Positions 30,719 to 31,073 of a DNA stretch of 31,073 bases are shown one piece after another. A program made the translations under genes and the position numbers. The stretch is taken from IMG/VR virus record IMGVR_UViG_3300038701_000849, positions 1-31,073 of that record. One strand, written 5' to 3'. Each line of letters starts with the position of its first letter. Within the stretch, counting starts at the first letter, position 1. The notes beneath the pieces were generated by a model. It saw nothing but the letters and a program-made list of their open reading frames with translations, did not search any database and was not told the DNA's origin. The DNA is from a virus.

Positions 30719-31019
30719 ATTCAACCGACCCTGCCTCAAGTGTGGTGTGCTCACCCGTAACGGAACATATTGCGAAGAACACCGACCAATAAAGGTCGAC
30801 TCACCTGAACGCAAAGAAAAGAAAAGACGCCAATACGGTGGCGCATACCAGAGGCTAGCCAAACAGGTCAGACAAACCGCAACCTACTGCCACATATGCG
30901 GTCAAGGTTGGAAACCAAACGACCCCTTCGAGGCAGACCACGTCATACCAGGGTCCATGGCAGGCGGACTCGCACCAGCACACCGTAGTTGCAACCAAAA
31001 AAAATCCAACAAACAATAA
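30708..31019 (+). CDS. HNH endonuclease at the packaging end
   Basis: A 103-residue HNH protein: an N-terminal zinc ribbon (C9, C12, C22, H25), then a second knuckle C61-x2-C64, ADHVIPG (D77, H78) and HRSCN (H92, N96). HNH proteins next to terminase genes cooperate with the terminase in cos cleavage in HK97-like phages. It lies at the right end, and terS lies at the left end, so on a circularised genome they are adjacent. ATG 30708 is chosen; a longer frame upstream would overlap the neighbouring gene. Confidence 0.87.
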   Translation: MTGRFNRPCLKCGVLTRNGTYCEEHRPIKVDSPERKEKKRRQYGGAYQRLAKQVRQTATYCHICGQGWKPNDPFEADHVIPGSMAGGLAPAHRSCNQKKSNKQ

Positions 31020-31073
31020 ACACAAACCAACACCCACCCCCACCAGTCCCCCCCCACCCCCCCCCACCCCTAC
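31020..31073. other. C-tract right end (G-tracts on the minus strand)
   Basis: The last 54 bases are almost only A and C, with C runs of 5, 8, 9 and 4 from 31037 onward. The complementary strand therefore has several G runs able to form a G-quadruplex. There is no gene. This may be the genome terminus or cos-proximal DNA; homopolymer runs of this kind are also where assembly errors occur. Confidence 0.55.

Overview
This window reads as a complete or nearly complete genome of a tailed, long-tailed (siphovirus-type) double-stranded DNA phage of an actinobacterium. Two WhiB-like proteins, a protein family essentially confined to Actinobacteria and their phages, together with many start codons sitting directly behind a -10-like hexamer (the leaderless layout common in Actinobacteria), point to that host phylum. 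Base composition looks moderate rather than very GC-rich, which would fit freshwater or marine Microbacteriaceae-like hosts better than Streptomyces or Mycobacterium; this is inference. An HNH endonuclease lies at the right end and the terminase genes at the left end, the usual order around a cos packaging site. I found no integrase, excisionase or tRNA-type attP core, so a lytic lifestyle is likely.

Layout. 0.1-7.4 kb: packaging and head (small and large terminase, tiny membrane protein, portal, a beta-rich unknown, a multidomain prohead protease, two tiny proteins, major capsid protein). Between the last tiny gene and the capsid gene lies a 192-base non-coding stretch. It begins with an 81-base RNA that folds like the tRNA-like domain of tmRNA but lacks the messenger part, and continues with a hairpin plus U-run and a cloverleaf-like leader. 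7.4-9.8 kb: an inserted cassette of GT4 glycosyltransferase, a methyltransferase on the opposite strand, and GT2 glycosyltransferase, with its own leaderless promoters. 9.8-18 kb: connector and tail genes (adaptor, tail terminator, tail tube, tail chaperone with a -1 frameshift, tape measure, collagen-like fibre, minor tail proteins). 18-19.8 kb: M23 endopeptidase, XhlA-like and holin candidates, then a low-GC HNH gene and a micro-ORF, closed by a terminator.

19.9-31 kb: control and replication. A divergent promoter region separates a small leftward HTH gene from a rightward early operon. Early genes include a second leftward regulator (WhiB), a YqaJ/lambda-exo-type nuclease, an annealing/recombination-type protein, small HTH and ribbon-helix-helix proteins, a second WhiB, a Holliday-junction-resolvase-like nuclease and an HNH protein. 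They are followed by a replication initiator carrying four perfect 15-bp-spaced iterons inside its own gene (a lambda-O-like origin), a helicase-loader candidate, a DNA methyltransferase, an SSB-like protein, a metallophosphoesterase and the terminal HNH nuclease.

How it fits together: early transcription from the divergent region near 20.1 kb should drive replication and recombination; head, tail and lysis genes run as a long late block on the same strand. The glycosyltransferase/methyltransferase cassette may decorate virion proteins or alter the host surface. The most unusual element is the mini-tmRNA-like RNA placed exactly between the head-assembly operon and the major capsid gene.
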